A stretch of DNA of 64,000 nucleotides, from the NCBI RefSeq assembly GCF_046054165.1, contig NZ_JBFNXK010000004.1:186001-250000 (forward strand). Direction: 5' to 3'. Both the position numbers and the translations under genes were made by a program. This DNA is from Celerinatantimonas sp046054165. GTDB lineage: Bacteria; Pseudomonadota; Gammaproteobacteria; Enterobacterales; Celerinatantimonadaceae. The notes below the pieces were generated by a model. The model saw nothing but the letters and a program-made list of their open reading frames with translations, was not told the DNA's origin and ran no database searches. Positions 1-8,362 of this stretch are shown here, piece by piece; position 1 is the stretch's first letter, and the number at the start of each line of letters is the position of its first letter.

Positions 1-1114
1 GATATCCCGCAGCAACCGGCAGTACCCCAGCAGGAATATAACTCCACATATTCATTAATGCATTAGATTCAGCTCGATGATCAGCTGGAATATTCATAGC
101 AATAGTAGTTAATCCCCCTAACTGACCCAAACCTTGCCCAGGTCCTGCTAATAAAGCAGCCAGAACTAATGGAACCATTGAAAGTTGATAGATTGAAATA
201 GTTAGACAGAACATTGATAATGTTGAGCATAATGCCCCTAATAGCAAAATTCGTCTTGTGGGTAGTTTTTTTAGTACCAGCTGCACCACAATGGCAGAAA
301 TAAACATGACCCCAGCCACTAACCCCGACACAAGAGGGCTTTCAATATTGAGCAGTTTGGCTAATAACGATGGTCCTAAGGATAATATAAAACAAGTTGA
401 TGTTAACCCAGGTCCAAATATAGCAATACCGACCCCTACAAATTTTCTGTATTCAGGACTTAAACCAGGAAGACGAAAATATTTAACTTTTTGTCGCATG
501 GCTTTATTCATGTTTTTATTTTGAATTCTTGGCAGCGGTAATTTAATGAGAACAATAACCAGTGATATAAATAAAATAAGTTGAATTTCATATACTTTAG
601 TTATAGGGCTGCTACAGTAAGATGATATCGAACCCGCTAATGTAGGACCAATAGCCGCCCCAAAGACCATCGCTATAGATGCGATAAGAGAAGCTTGTTT
701 TTTATAGTGGGCTCCTCCCATGTCAACTACTGCCGCCATCCCAGCTGCGGATATTGTTCCTACATAGACGCCTGTAAGCAATCTCGCTAAAATAAGTTCG
801 TAGACATTTCGAGAATAAATAAACAATAGGCAGGATATAATGGCTGCAATTGCACCTGGAATTAATACAGCTTTCCTTCCATAACGATCTGAAAGCTGTC
901 CAACGAATAGTAAAGTAAACAACAAGCCCAAGATATAAGCGGCAAATACATCCGTTAACATTCCCGAAGAAAAATTCATATTTTCCTGCCACCGAACATA
1001 AAGCGGTGTTGCCGAATTAGACAAAATAAAAGCGAGGACAACCCCCCATGACGTAAGCAGTACTTTCAATTTCGTCGATGCACTGACAACCGTAGTAGAC
1101 TTCAATTGGTTCAT
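1..1114 (-). CDS. MFS exporter, 3' end outside the window
   Basis: This is a major facilitator superfamily membrane transporter of the drug or metabolite efflux type. About 371 codons are visible, and the reading frame is still open at base 1, so the C-terminus is missing. The protein starts MNQLKSTTVVSAS. An MFS motif A-like loop (GQLSDRYGRKA) follows the second membrane helix near residue 75, and about ten hydrophobic helices can be traced. The ATG at 1114 is preceded by AAGGAGA at good spacing. The gene is divergent from the LysR gene across about 95 bp, the usual layout of an exporter and its regulator. The substrate cannot be read from sequence. Its neighbours, an enolase paralog and a UGSC-like protein, suggest a shared pathway, but that is inference. 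Confidence 0.85.
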   Translation of the reverse strand, partial: MNQLKSTTVVSASTKLKVLLTSWGVVLAFILSNSATPLYVRWQENMNFSSGMLTDVFAAYILGLLFTLLFVGQLSDRYGRKAVLIPGAIAAIISCLLFIYSRNVYELILARLLTGVYVGTISAAGMAAVVDMGGAHYKKQASLIASIAMVFGAAIGPTLAGSISSYCSSPITKVYEIQLILFISLVIVLIKLPLPRIQNKNMNKAMRQKVKYFRLPGLSPEYRKFVGVGIAIFGPGLTSTCFILSLGPSLLAKLLNIESPLVSGLVAGVMFISAIVVQLVLKKLPTRRILLLGALCSTLSMFCLTISIYQLSMVPLVLAALLAGPGQGLGQLGGLTTIAMNIPADHRAESNALMNMWSYIPAGVLPVAAGY

Positions 1115-1209
1115 ATTCTCTCCTTACTTACGGTAACCTGAATACAGATTATTGTGTCATAGTCCTTTTTGTAAGAATATAACTAATATTTCACATAATA
1201 TGAGAAAAT

Positions 1210-2070
1210 ATGCAGATGTATAATTGGGAAGATTTAAAGGTATTTTATGTCTATGTTGAAGCAAAATCTTTAGTCGAAGCGGCCCGAATACTTCATGTTG
1301 ATCACGTTACCGTGTCCAGACGGATTTCCTCATTAGAAAAATCCTTACAAATTAAGTTATTGGATAGACGTTCTCCTCGCTCATACGATTTGACGCCTGA
1401 AGGCCAACGTGTGGCAGAATTTGTGCTAAAAATTAAAGACACATTTTATGATATTGAACGATTTGCAAAGGTTCAATGTAATGAAGTCAGTGGTGAAGTA
1501 AAAATAAATGTTCCCCCTATTGCTGCAATTAACTTAATTGCACCACATGTATTTAAACTACATGATAAATATCCTGATTTAGTTTTACATTTAATTAGTA
1601 ATACACGCAATGTATCATTATTAAAAAGAGAAGCAGATATTATTGTGCGGCATAGTCGCCCTAGTCATGATGAACTCGTTATTAAAAAACTGGGCGTTGT
1701 GACATTTTCCTTTTATAGAGCTCAAACAGCGGCCACCACAAAAAATAAACAATTAGGCTATATTGCCTATGATGCATCAATGGAAAACAGTGTCCAACAA
1801 CAATGGTTGAACCAACGCCGGGGAGACGCTCCAATCATTCTACGCAGTAATGATTTATTGATACAACTTGCGGCCGTCAAATCAGGCATGGGAATCGCCC
1901 TTCTACCAGACTATCTTGCGAATAAGAATCCCGATCTTATCGCCCTGCCTCAATCAGAAGGCCCTCTCGAACGGGAACTATGGATTTCCTGCCATAAAGA
2001 TATTCGTTCCGTACCGACCATCATGACGGTTATGAATTTTATTTCGGATATTGTTTCAGAACAACTCTAG
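1210..2070 (+). CDS. LysR-family transcriptional regulator
   Basis: This is a 286-residue LysR-type regulator. The N-terminal winged helix-turn-helix spans roughly residues 6-65, with SLVEAARILHVDHVTVSRRI as the helix-turn-helix and LDRRSPRSYDLTPEGQ as the wing. A substrate-binding domain of periplasmic-binding-protein type fills the rest, which is short for the family. It is divergent from the MFS gene, so it probably controls that gene and perhaps the enolase-paralog unit downstream. The ATG at 1210 and a second in-frame ATG at 1216 are both possible starts; the upstream Shine-Dalgarno is weak. Base composition is AT-rich like its neighbours. The effector is unknown. Confidence 0.85.
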   Translation: MQMYNWEDLKVFYVYVEAKSLVEAARILHVDHVTVSRRISSLEKSLQIKLLDRRSPRSYDLTPEGQRVAEFVLKIKDTFYDIERFAKVQCNEVSGEVKINVPPIAAINLIAPHVFKLHDKYPDLVLHLISNTRNVSLLKREADIIVRHSRPSHDELVIKKLGVVTFSFYRAQTAATTKNKQLGYIAYDASMENSVQQQWLNQRRGDAPIILRSNDLLIQLAAVKSGMGIALLPDYLANKNPDLIALPQSEGPLERELWISCHKDIRSVPTIMTVMNFISDIVSEQL

Positions 2071-2073
2071 GGG

Positions 2074-2410
2074 ATCATAGCCACCGTTCGGCGTGGCGCA
2101 TGCCACGGGGCGCTCCTGATAACATCCGGTGAAGGCACCTTCCATCAATTCAATGATGGGGAGTGCTTCCTCTCGCTCCTCAATATCGTTTATGGCTGTT
2201 TGACAGCAACGGCCCCCCTTGCTTAAACGCGTATGGCCTGTGTGGATACCTCACTAACCCAGCAAAATTTTAGTCATGACTCACTCACAAACCACCGCGT
2301 ATCGAGCAACTGTTCCAGATGCATTGAAGGCAAAATCTAAGGCTTTGAAGCCGCAGAAAAGGCAGCTTCAGACACGATGATGATGGTTACTCATCCAATC
2401 CTTAATAACT
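2074..2410 (-). pseudogene. possible decayed coding remnant
   Basis: On the minus strand one frame reads as protein-like sequence interrupted by stops. The longest stop-free piece runs from about 2254 down to a stop near 2051, ending in NGGYDPLELF and overlapping the 3' end of the LysR gene. Further upstream in the same frame is a CLFCGF segment, separated by TGA, TAG and TGA codons. No start codon with a ribosome binding site was seen and the family was not recognised. The stretch is more GC-rich than the LysR gene beside it. It may be a relic of a gene that occupied the site before the island, or chance. It is also the only content I see between the LysR gene and the next operon. Confidence 0.2.
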
Positions 2411-2519
2411 AATTTATCAAAATAATGGCCGACAATCGCTATTCGTTGGCCAACTCTTTATATAGTCAACTCATCTCAAGCAGTATGCTGATTAAGCACA
2501 AAGTATTAAGGATTTAGTT

Positions 2520-4199
2520 ATGGAAAGTAACCAAGTTACGCAGCATTTATCTTATGAAATCCGTAAGTTATCGAATAAACAGCGACTCGTTCTCTCAAGC
2601 CGTCCGAGTTTAAATTCAATACGCGATGGCAAACTGCTATTTTTCGACAACACCAAACTAGGCTTTTGTCATTATAGAACCATCTATACAACGCTGAAGT
2701 ATTATTTATATCAGCACAGTATTGTTAATCTAGATTACGTTAGAAAATCTGTCCGTGGAACAATGACAGAGCAAATGCGGGATCTGGCCCGTGAATTGTC
2801 TCAAAAAAATTACTGTGGAGCCATTCTAGCTCTGGCCGACATGGGAACATCGGTCATGACAACTATTTTAGCCATTGAGTTAGAAAAACTAGGCGTACCT
2901 TCAGTTCTCATCTCAGCCCCTCCCGGAGATAAACTTGCAGAACACGTTGCCTACTATCGCGCAGGAAATTTATGTATCTGCCACTTGGATATTTTTCAGG
3001 CGAGTACAGATCTGCAAATCAAAGAGCAAACATTAGCTCATGCGCAATATATTTTAGAGGCTTTATGCTCTCAACCTGAGTCATTAGCCAAACTCGCGAC
3101 GTTATCCCCCCAAATGGATCGGGATCTCTTAGAAAATGCTAGCGATTCTATTCAATACACCACATTAGATGAGCTCCTCGATATTTATGACGAAAAATCA
3201 ATTGGAGATGGCCTACCAGTCGTTCCCCCCACCCCAGCACGCTTTGAAAAAATGCAGGAATACTGCGCAGAGTCTTTAGATTCGGTCATCATTCCAGAGG
3301 CAGGACCATCCGGCAATAACATCACGATTCGAGATATTATCCTCAATAGTATTTTAGCGGGTTGTAAACCGGAATACCTTCCCATTGTCATTCAAGTATT
3401 TAAGGCCATGACGGCCCCTACTTTTAATTTTCAACAATCAATTACCACTTCCTACAATGGCGGTAATTTAGTGTTGATCAGTGGGCCGATTGCAAAAGAA
3501 CTTCATATAAGTTCTGGTCAAGGTTGTTTAGGAACAGGTTTTCGGGCCAATGCGACGATTGGACGGGCCGTTAACTTAACCATTTTGAATATCTGTAGAG
3601 CGTATCCCGGCAAGGCTGATTTAGGCTGCCTCGGTTCTCCCGCTGAATTTACTTATTGCTTTGCAGAAAGCTTAGAAAATAGCCTCTGGCCCACACTGAA
3701 TGAAGAGCGATATAACGCAGAAACGACCACCGTCTATTTAATGAAAGCCGAGCCCCCTACTGATGTAGTTGATTTTTTAAGCCAAAATTCACAGAGCCTG
3801 CTCGAAGTTATTATTTCAAGCGCTACCCATCTCGGGAGAATGAATGCCTATATTCCCGGACGTATTTTAATCGTTTTAACGCCAGATCATGCACAGATGC
3901 TTAAACGTGATGGCTGGAGTAAAAACGATTTACGTCACTTTTTACACAATCAAATATCGAACCCGCGCAATACCGTGGCCGGGAAAGGCCTCGTTCCGGT
4001 GCGCCCTGAGGGGTTTAACGATATGGAAAATATTCCAGCAACTCGTAGCCCATCAGATATAGACCTCGTGGTTGCCGGTGGACGAGGTGGACACTCCGCC
4101 ATTATCGCCAGCTGGGGGCTTTATAGTGATGCCGTAATATCCCCTTTATTGTTACCTAATGGCATTACGGCAAAAAGTATTCATGACTTTAAATGTTAA
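2520..4199 (+). CDS. UGSC-like / DGLPVVPPT-domain fusion protein of unknown function
   Basis: This is a 559-residue soluble protein with no signal peptide or membrane helix. The N-terminal half (about 30-205) resembles the UGSC-type (seleno)protein domain. ILALADMGTS at 102-111 sits where the U/C-x-G-S-C motif would be, followed by LEKLGVPSVLISAP. The selenocysteine/cysteine position is Asp here. The C-terminal half (about 215-555) begins with DGLPVVPPTP at 230-239, the signature of a separate protein that, from memory, is usually encoded beside UGSC genes. It continues with GLPVRPE-like and GGRGGHSAIIASWG segments. The two proteins therefore appear fused. The function of either domain is not known to me. 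The stop is 13 bp before the enolase-paralog ATG, so the two are surely co-transcribed. Family assignment is from memory and moderately certain; the coding status is certain. Confidence 0.7.
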   Translation: MESNQVTQHLSYEIRKLSNKQRLVLSSRPSLNSIRDGKLLFFDNTKLGFCHYRTIYTTLKYYLYQHSIVNLDYVRKSVRGTMTEQMRDLARELSQKNYCGAILALADMGTSVMTTILAIELEKLGVPSVLISAPPGDKLAEHVAYYRAGNLCICHLDIFQASTDLQIKEQTLAHAQYILEALCSQPESLAKLATLSPQMDRDLLENASDSIQYTTLDELLDIYDEKSIGDGLPVVPPTPARFEKMQEYCAESLDSVIIPEAGPSGNNITIRDIILNSILAGCKPEYLPIVIQVFKAMTAPTFNFQQSITTSYNGGNLVLISGPIAKELHISSGQGCLGTGFRANATIGRAVNLTILNICRAYPGKADLGCLGSPAEFTYCFAESLENSLWPTLNEERYNAETTTVYLMKAEPPTDVVDFLSQNSQSLLEVIISSATHLGRMNAYIPGRILIVLTPDHAQMLKRDGWSKNDLRHFLHNQISNPRNTVAGKGLVPVRPEGFNDMENIPATRSPSDIDLVVAGGRGGHSAIIASWGLYSDAVISPLLLPNGITAKSIHDFKC

Positions 4200-4212
4200 T
4201 GGAGTAATCAAT

Positions 4213-5493
4213 ATGAGTAAAATTGTTGATGTTTTAGCAAGAGAAGTATTCGACTCACGTGCTGATATTACGCTAGAAGTCGAGATTCATTTAGAAAGCG
4301 GTGTAACCGCTAAAGCCATCATTCCATCCGGAACTTCTATGGGTAAATATGAGGCCGTTGAAGTACGAGATAACGACATGGCAAGATTTGCAGGTAAAGG
4401 CGTGTTAAATGCTATTCATAATATTCGTGAAGTTATCCGTCCCCAATTATTAGGCATGTCTGTATTTGAGCAACTAAAAATCGATCACATGTTAATTGCA
4501 CTTGATGGAACTTCAAATAAACGTCGTTTAGGTGCCAATGCTATATTAGGGATTTCACTCGCCGTTGCTAAAGCGGCGGCCGAAGAACGTCACGAAGAGC
4601 TATGTGATTACCTTAATGAGGATCAACAACCCTTGTCCATTCCGACCCCTATTTTCTCAATGCTCTCTGGAGGTCGACATGGAATAGGAAATTGTGATTT
4701 TCAGGACTTTCAAATTATTATACTCAAAACGCAGAATTTGATGGATTCGATGCGGATCGGTAAAGAAATTTATCAAGCTCTCAAATCGATCCTCATGAAT
4801 AACTCAGTCGCCATTGGTGTTTCCGGTACGGGTGGCTTAATGCCAACACTGACCCGCAATGAACAAGGACTCACACTACTGATTCAGGCCATTAAAGCCG
4901 CTGGCTATGCCCCTGGGATCGATGTTGGGTTAAGTATGGATTTAGCTGCTGAAATGTTTTATGAAAAAGGCCGATATAATTTATTCGCGGATAAACTATC
5001 TTTAACAACCGATGAATTCATTAATTATTTAGTTGCATTATGTGATAAATATCCAATCGTCTTAATGGAAGATCCATTAGGAGAAGATGATCATGCGGGC
5101 TGGCAAAAACTGACACAACGTATCGGAAACAAGATTGAACTGGTAGGTGATGACTTATTTACAACGAATATAGAACGATTTAATCAAGGTTTTTCTCAAC
5201 ATATCGCAAACTCAATTCTGGTTAAGCCCAATCAGATTGGTACATTATCTGAAACGACCCAGATTATTAAACATGCGATGAAATCCGGTTACGGTGTTGT
5301 AGTCTCACGGCGCTCAGGAGAAACTGAAGATACCTTTATTGCAGATTTAGCAGTGGCATTTCACTGTCCCAAAGTTAAATTTGGATCATTTGCCAGAACT
5401 GAATCCTTAGCTAAATATAATCGCTTAATTCGTTTGAAAGAGATCATTGATAATCGGAAAATTAAAAATAGACAAGAAATATCTTTTTCATAA
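4213..5493 (+). CDS. enolase-superfamily paralog with altered active-site loops
   Basis: This is a 426-residue protein homologous to enolase along its whole length. The start at ATG 4213 has GGAG eight bases upstream; a longer frame from 4159 has no such site. Metal ligands are kept (D243, E286, D313), as are the lysine in LVKPNQIG (K338) and K389. The catalytic glutamate loop GDEGG is replaced by GVSGTGG (202-208), QEF is QDF (164-166), and the SHRSGET histidine is R366. The substrate loop SGASTG is SGTSMG (39-44). Normal 2-phosphoglycerate dehydration is therefore unlikely. Known diverged enolases include carboxyphosphonoenolpyruvate synthase of phosphinothricin pathways, so a phospho-carboxylate or related substrate is possible. 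It is the second gene of the unit with the fusion protein and is AT-rich. Confidence 0.85.
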   Translation: MSKIVDVLAREVFDSRADITLEVEIHLESGVTAKAIIPSGTSMGKYEAVEVRDNDMARFAGKGVLNAIHNIREVIRPQLLGMSVFEQLKIDHMLIALDGTSNKRRLGANAILGISLAVAKAAAEERHEELCDYLNEDQQPLSIPTPIFSMLSGGRHGIGNCDFQDFQIIILKTQNLMDSMRIGKEIYQALKSILMNNSVAIGVSGTGGLMPTLTRNEQGLTLLIQAIKAAGYAPGIDVGLSMDLAAEMFYEKGRYNLFADKLSLTTDEFINYLVALCDKYPIVLMEDPLGEDDHAGWQKLTQRIGNKIELVGDDLFTTNIERFNQGFSQHIANSILVKPNQIGTLSETTQIIKHAMKSGYGVVVSRRSGETEDTFIADLAVAFHCPKVKFGSFARTESLAKYNRLIRLKEIIDNRKIKNRQEISFS

Positions 5494-5628
5494 TGCATTC
5501 GGATTTTACCGCTACATTAAAAATATTGTTATAATTTAAATGCCAGCCCACGAAGTAAAATAATTTCGACTCGTTCATCACAATGCATCAATAAACAAGT
5601 CAAATAAAAGTAGAAAGATAGCAGACAA

Positions 5629-5665
5629 TAAAGCTCATATGCTTTTTATTGGCATGTGAGCTTTA
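5629..5665. terminator. bidirectional hairpin between enolase paralog and LysE gene
   Basis: An inverted repeat AAAGCTCATATGC / GCATGTGAGCTTT with one G-T pair and a loop of about ten bases lies between the convergent enolase paralog and LysE-family gene. The A- and T-rich edges of the stem suit termination in both directions, though no long T run follows. Confidence 0.5.
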
Positions 5666-5749
5666 CTCCTATTCGCTTTAGACTCATTTAAATACATATT
5701 TAAAGAGTTTCGAAAATACTCTGATATATTTTTTGACTCAATGATACAT

Positions 5750-6391
5750 TTATTTCGATGCGACAGCACTTAATGCTAAAGAACTCCCCAGAGAGACAAA
5801 AACACCGCCGACAATACGATTGAATCGTCTAATATTACGGGAATTTTTTAACCATGATCCCAAACGATTACCTAACGAAGTGTAAGTAAACATTGATGTG
5901 CAATCAATAACAAACCAAGTTCCAGCTAAGATAAAGTATTGTTCGAGATGAGGAGCACTCGTATCAATAAAGCCAGGGAATAATGCCGTAAAAAATAAGA
6001 TATCTTTGGGGTTACTAATCCCAACCATAAAGCCTTTTTTAAATAATTTATAAACGCTCATATTTTCTGAAATCGAAATAGTTGGCTCACTGATATGTTC
6101 CAAAGATCCCCGATCTTTCCAAGACTGCCAACCTAAATAAATTAAATACATGGCGCCTAAAATTTTCAGCAAGAAGAATAATTTTTCAGAAGTGACTAAC
6201 AGAGCACCTAAACCTGCAGCAGAAATAGTCATGAGGACTAAGGCCGCAATCGCGCCGCCTAGCACAGTTGCGACCGAGCGTTTTTTGCCAAATTTCAGGC
6301 CATCGGAGATACAAAGCAGCGCTGAAGGTCCTGGAGTAATAATTAATAACGTAATCACACTGACATAAATAAGCCAGACACTAATTGCCAT
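5750..6391 (-). CDS. LysE/RhtB-family exporter
   Basis: This is a 213-residue inner-membrane protein of the LysE/RhtB family, which exports amino acids or small amphiphilic metabolites. The family signature ITPGPSALLCISDGLKFG lies near residues 18-35, and about six hydrophobic helices follow. The central hydrophilic loop has the typical GFMVGISNPKDILFF segment. The length is normal. It converges on the enolase-paralog unit and is the second exporter in this AT-rich block. It may belong to the same function, or it may be an ordinary amino-acid efflux gene bordering the island. The substrate is unknown. Confidence 0.85.
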   Translation of the reverse strand: MAISVWLIYVSVITLLIITPGPSALLCISDGLKFGKKRSVATVLGGAIAALVLMTISAAGLGALLVTSEKLFFLLKILGAMYLIYLGWQSWKDRGSLEHISEPTISISENMSVYKLFKKGFMVGISNPKDILFFTALFPGFIDTSAPHLEQYFILAGTWFVIDCTSMFTYTSLGNRLGSWLKNSRNIRRFNRIVGGVFVSLGSSLALSAVASK

Positions 6392-6510
6392 ATACAGCCC
6401 ACCGATCTAACGACTAAAAATAAAACAAAAGAGGATCACAATAGCACGTGATCAACGCATCGTGCTATAGGTCATTTTTAGCCCAATATAACAATATTCC
6501 AGAGGATTTA

Positions 6511-7365
6511 AAAACCCCACCCAGCCTCCCCTTAAAAAGGGGAGGAGAACTTGATGGCTGATCTTATCGCTCGGATGTCACACCGTGGAATCCGCAAACG
6601 CACCGAGGCTGGGGACACCATTCTCCCTTTTCGCTCAAGGGGGAGGAGAATTTGATGGCTGACCTTATCGCTCGGATGTCACACCGTGAAATCTGCAAGC
6701 TTACCGATGCAGGAAGCACCATTCTCCCCCTTCGCTCAAGGGGGAGGAGAACTTGATGGCTGATCTTATCGCTCGGATGTCACACCGTGGAATCCGCAAA
6801 CGCACCGAGGCTGGGGACACCATTCTCCCTTTTCGCTCAAGGGGGAGGAGAATTTGATGGCTGACCTTATCGCTCGGATGTCACACCGTGAAATCTGCAA
6901 GCTTACCGATGCAGGGAACACTATTCTCCCCTTCTCTCAAGGGGGAGGAGAATTTGATGGCTGCTCTTATCGCCCGGATGTCACACCGTGAAATCTGCAA
7001 GCTTACCGATGCAGGAAGCACCATTCTCCCCCTTCGCTCAAGGGGAAGGAGAACTCGATGGCTGATCTTATCGCCCGGATGTCACACCGTGAAATCCACA
7101 AACGCACCGATGCTGGGAGCACCATTCTCCCCTTTATCTCAAGGGGGAGGAGAATTTGATGGCTGATCTTATCGCTCGGATGTCACTCCGTGAAATCTGC
7201 AAGCTTACCGATGCAGGAAGTATCATTCTCCCCCTTCTCTCAAGGGGGAGGAGAACTCGATGGCTGATCTTATCCCCCGGATGTCACACCGTGAAATCTG
7301 CAAGCTTACCGATGCAGGAAGCACTATTCTCCCCCTTCTTTCAAGGGGAAGTTAGAGGGGGTTTT
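6511..7365. repeat. 101-bp tandem array with complementary element ends (array 1)
   Basis: Eight copies of a unit, seven intervals of 100-101 bp by the positions of GATGGCTGA/GATGGCTGC (6553, 6654, 6755, 6856, 6956, 7057, 7158, 7259). Each unit carries a CTCCC..AAGGGGGAG hairpin and GCTCGGATGTCACACCGTG. The array opens with AAAACCCCACCCAGCC and closes with GTTAGAGGGGGTTTT, so its ends are roughly complementary. Two unit types alternate in the first half (CCGCAAACGCACCGAGG versus TGCAAGCTTACCGATGC). The unit is not a multiple of three, so it is not a coding repeat. It is the same family as array 2 near 16 kb, inverted. Confidence 0.9.
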
Positions 7366-7391
7366 CCCTTGAAAAGGGACCCTATCGCAAC

Positions 7392-7418
7392 AAAAAACCC
7401 AGCATAGCTGGCTGGGTT
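7392..7418 (-). terminator. intrinsic terminator of ssb
   Basis: On the minus strand, an AACCCAGC / GCTGGGTT stem with a seven-base loop is followed by a run of T. It lies about 40 bp past the ssb stop codon. Confidence 0.85.
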
Positions 7419-7460
7419 TCGTCTTTTTTAAACTAAACAAAAATAGGTCTTAGGTAACCG

Positions 7461-8105
7461 TCAGAACGGGATATCGTCGTCAAAATCCATCGGTGGTTCG
7501 TTGTAAGTCGGCTGCTGTGGTTGCTGAGCCGGGGCTTGCTGTGAGCGACTCTGTTGACCCTGCCCCTGATTCTGGTTATTAAACCCACCTTGCTGTGATG
7601 GCGCCGATTGGGATTGATTATTAAATCCACCCTGATTCTGATTTGGATTAAAACCACCCTGAGGCGCAGCATTTTGCTGATTAAAACCGCCTTGATTTTG
7701 ATTATTCCAATTGCCTTGCTGCTGCGGTGCATTGGTGTTCATACCTTGCCCACCACGCGCTCCCAGCATTTGCATCACGCCGGTGTAGCCTTGCACCACA
7801 ATCTCGGTGGTATAACGATCCTGACCACTTTGATCTTGCCATTTACGAGTTTGCAACTGACCCTCAATATAAACCTGAGAACCTTTACGCAGATATTCAC
7901 CAGCCACTTCCGCCAACTTACCGTATAGCGTGACTCGGTGCCACTCAGTTCGTTCACGTTGTTCACCGGTCGCTTTGTCACGCCATGAATCGGATGTCGC
8001 CACAGTGATGTTGGCAACGGCGCCACCGTTCGGCATGTAGCGGACTTCTGGGTCCTGACCTAAATTGCCAACCAGGATAACTTTGTTAATTCCTCGACTA
8101 CTCAT
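7461..8105 (-). CDS. ssb: single-stranded DNA-binding protein
   Basis: SSB coats single-stranded DNA in replication, recombination and repair and recruits partner proteins through its tail. The 214-residue product has the OB fold at residues 1-112 (start MSSRGINKVILVGNLGQDPE). A long glutamine-, asparagine- and glycine-rich linker with repeated NQNQGGFN-like motifs follows. The acidic tip is DFDDDIPF, which binds partner proteins. It is longer than the 178-residue E. coli protein because of the linker. The ATG at 8105 has AAGAGG upstream. The gene is separated from uvrA by a YajR-like MFS gene rather than lying directly divergent as in E. coli. No clear LexA site was found upstream. Confidence 0.97.
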   Translation of the reverse strand: MSSRGINKVILVGNLGQDPEVRYMPNGGAVANITVATSDSWRDKATGEQRERTEWHRVTLYGKLAEVAGEYLRKGSQVYIEGQLQTRKWQDQSGQDRYTTEIVVQGYTGVMQMLGARGGQGMNTNAPQQQGNWNNQNQGGFNQQNAAPQGGFNPNQNQGGFNNQSQSAPSQQGGFNNQNQGQGQQSRSQQAPAQQPQQPTYNEPPMDFDDDIPF

Positions 8106-8362
8106 ACATGCCTCTTAAAATCAGATTATCACGATATTCCCGGCCTGTTACCGGGTGCTCTTCCCCAGAGCGGCAACGATTTGATCCGGGGTCGTTGCCA
8201 AAATCATAAACAATGAATTATAAGGGAGGTTGCCGGTGCGATCCACTCTCCACAACGTAAAACCCGTCACATCACCGGCTTTAATCGACACACAATCGAT
8301 GAAAATCCAGCGCCGTCAGGTACTTTTAAAGTGCGAAAAATATTTAGCGCTTGGGGTCAAAC

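Noticed and set aside
2254..2410. Reading the minus-strand remnant as a selenoprotein through its TGA codons
   Set aside because: A TAG stop is in the same frame, there is no visible SECIS-like hairpin after the TGA, and no start with a ribosome site.
6511..7407. Tandem units read as a CRISPR array or as repeat-protein genes (open frames of 83-92 codons)
   Set aside because: Units are contiguous at 101 bp with no variable spacers, and 101 is not a multiple of three, so frames rotate and no constant protein repeat exists.
8106..8362. LexA box upstream of ssb (CTGTTACCGGGTGCTC near 8139)
   Set aside because: Only the CTGT half fits; the ACAG half is missing.
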